Origin: Paramixta manurensis
GTDB lineage: Bacteria > Pseudomonadota > Gammaproteobacteria > Enterobacterales > Enterobacteriaceae
DNA: 64,000 nucleotides
Assembly: GCF_013285385.1 (NCBI RefSeq)
Contig: NZ_CP054212.1
Coordinates: 3,658,001-3,722,000, forward strand
Direction of reading: 5' to 3'
Notes under the pieces: generated by a model
The model's input: the letters and a program-made list of their open reading frames with translations, nothing else
Database searches by the model: none
What the model was told of the DNA's origin: nothing
Translations under genes and position numbers: made by a program
Shown: positions 63,547-64,000 of the stretch, one piece after another
How the letters are laid out: each line of letters opens with the position of its first letter
Numbering within the stretch: position 1 is the first letter of the stretch

Positions 63547-64000
63547 TTAATCTAATGCTCTATCCTGACGCGCCGACGAGGCAAACTCAACCCCGGCGAG
63601 ATCAGGGAAACAGCTTTGCCAGCCGAATTGCGCCATCGCTTGTCGCCAGACATCATCCAACCCGGCGCGCAGCGTTAACGGTTCGCCGGTCACTGGATGA
63701 GTTAACGCCAGACTGCTGGCATGCAGCATCAAACGATTACAGCCAAAATGCTGCGCCGCGCCACGGTTTTGCCGCAAATCGCCATGCGAGCTGTCGCCGA
63801 TAATCGGGTGGCGTAAATGGGCCATATGACGACGAAGCTGATGTTTACGCCCGGTTTTCGGCTCCAACTCCACCAAGCTGTAGCGCGCGCAATCATAGCG
63901 CCCGATCGCGACCGGCATTTCCGTTATTGCCAGCGAGCGATAGTGGCTAATCGCTGGCTGCGGCGCTTTATCCGCACTGGAAAATTTGTCGGCAATCTTG
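63547..64000 (-). CDS. truC: tRNA pseudouridine(65) synthase TruC, 5' end cut by window edge
   Basis: The last 150 residues are visible; the reading frame runs open to the right edge, so the start and the catalytic-Asp region lie outside (E. coli TruC is 260 residues). The RluA-family C-terminal half is clear: YSLVELEPKTGRKHQLRRHMA, LRHPIIGDSSHGD and NRLMLHASSLALTHP. It modifies U65 of tRNA-Ile1 and tRNA-Asp. Precedes yqcA by 10 bp. Confidence 0.96.
   Translation of the reverse strand, partial: KIADKFSSADKAPQPAISHYRSLAITEMPVAIGRYDCARYSLVELEPKTGRKHQLRRHMAHLRHPIIGDSSHGDLRQNRGAAQHFGCNRLMLHASSLALTHPVTGEPLTLRAGLDDVWRQAMAQFGWQSCFPDLAGVEFASSARQDRALD

Overview
The window is a piece of an enterobacterial chromosome. 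Gene order and protein sequence (mutS/rpoS/nlpD/pcm/surE, truD-ispF-ispD-ftsB, cysGDNC, iap, cysHIJ, queD, queE, eno-pyrG-mazG-relA-rlmD/barA, yqcA-truC) follow the Escherichia coli 59-63 min backbone closely. Two details differ from E. coli: cysG is joined to cysDNC, and mutS lies directly against rpoS. These, with the moderate G+C, suggest Erwiniaceae or a near relative (Pantoea/Erwinia/Mixta type). The genus is an inference. No rRNA, tRNA, CRISPR array, IS transposase or prophage gene was seen.

Layout. 1-4.7 kb: an accessory catabolic cluster on the minus strand (MmgE/PrpD-family protein cut by the left edge, a citrate/tricarballylate-type MFS symporter, an alpha/beta-hydrolase-fold protein with Lys where the nucleophile should be) facing a divergent GcvA-like LysR regulator. 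4.9-11.3 kb: mutS convergent with rpoS, then nlpD, pcm and surE on the minus strand; the sRNA-responsive rpoS leader inside nlpD is recognisable. 11.6-16.2 kb: a respiratory formate dehydrogenase operon (fdoGHI type) sitting exactly between surE and truD, with Cys instead of selenocysteine in the catalytic subunit. 16.2-18.8 kb: truD-ispF-ispD-ftsB. 19-21.3 kb: a polar amino-acid ABC importer preceded by an ArgR-box-like palindrome. 21.4-33.2 kb: sulfate assimilation (cysGDNC-ygbE and cysJIH) around iap, a YciI-family gene, a ~540-bp non-coding inverted-repeat element where E. coli carries CRISPR-Cas, and queD.

33.3-46.5 kb: a 13-gene Tad/Flp pilus operon (flp, tadV, rcpC, rcpA, rcpB-like, tadZ, tadA-G and one unrecognised exported-protein gene), inserted between queD and queE. 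A divergent MocR-type regulator has lost the PLP-binding lysine, and candidate operator repeats lie in the shared intergenic region. 46.5-51.1 kb: queE, a LysR gene divergent from an exported metallo-beta-lactamase-fold protein with a degenerate metal site, and an OafA-like acyltransferase. 51.3-64 kb: eno, pyrG, mazG, relA, rlmD, barA, glycerate kinase, yqcA and the 3' part of truC.

Functional links. CysG makes siroheme for CysI; CysDNC-CysH-CysIJ take sulfate to sulfide. RpoS, RelA and BarA are the global stress and stationary-phase regulators present. The best candidates for undescribed biology are the Tad operon with its PLP-deficient MocR regulator and extra gene, and the non-coding repeat element between the yciI-like gene and cysH.
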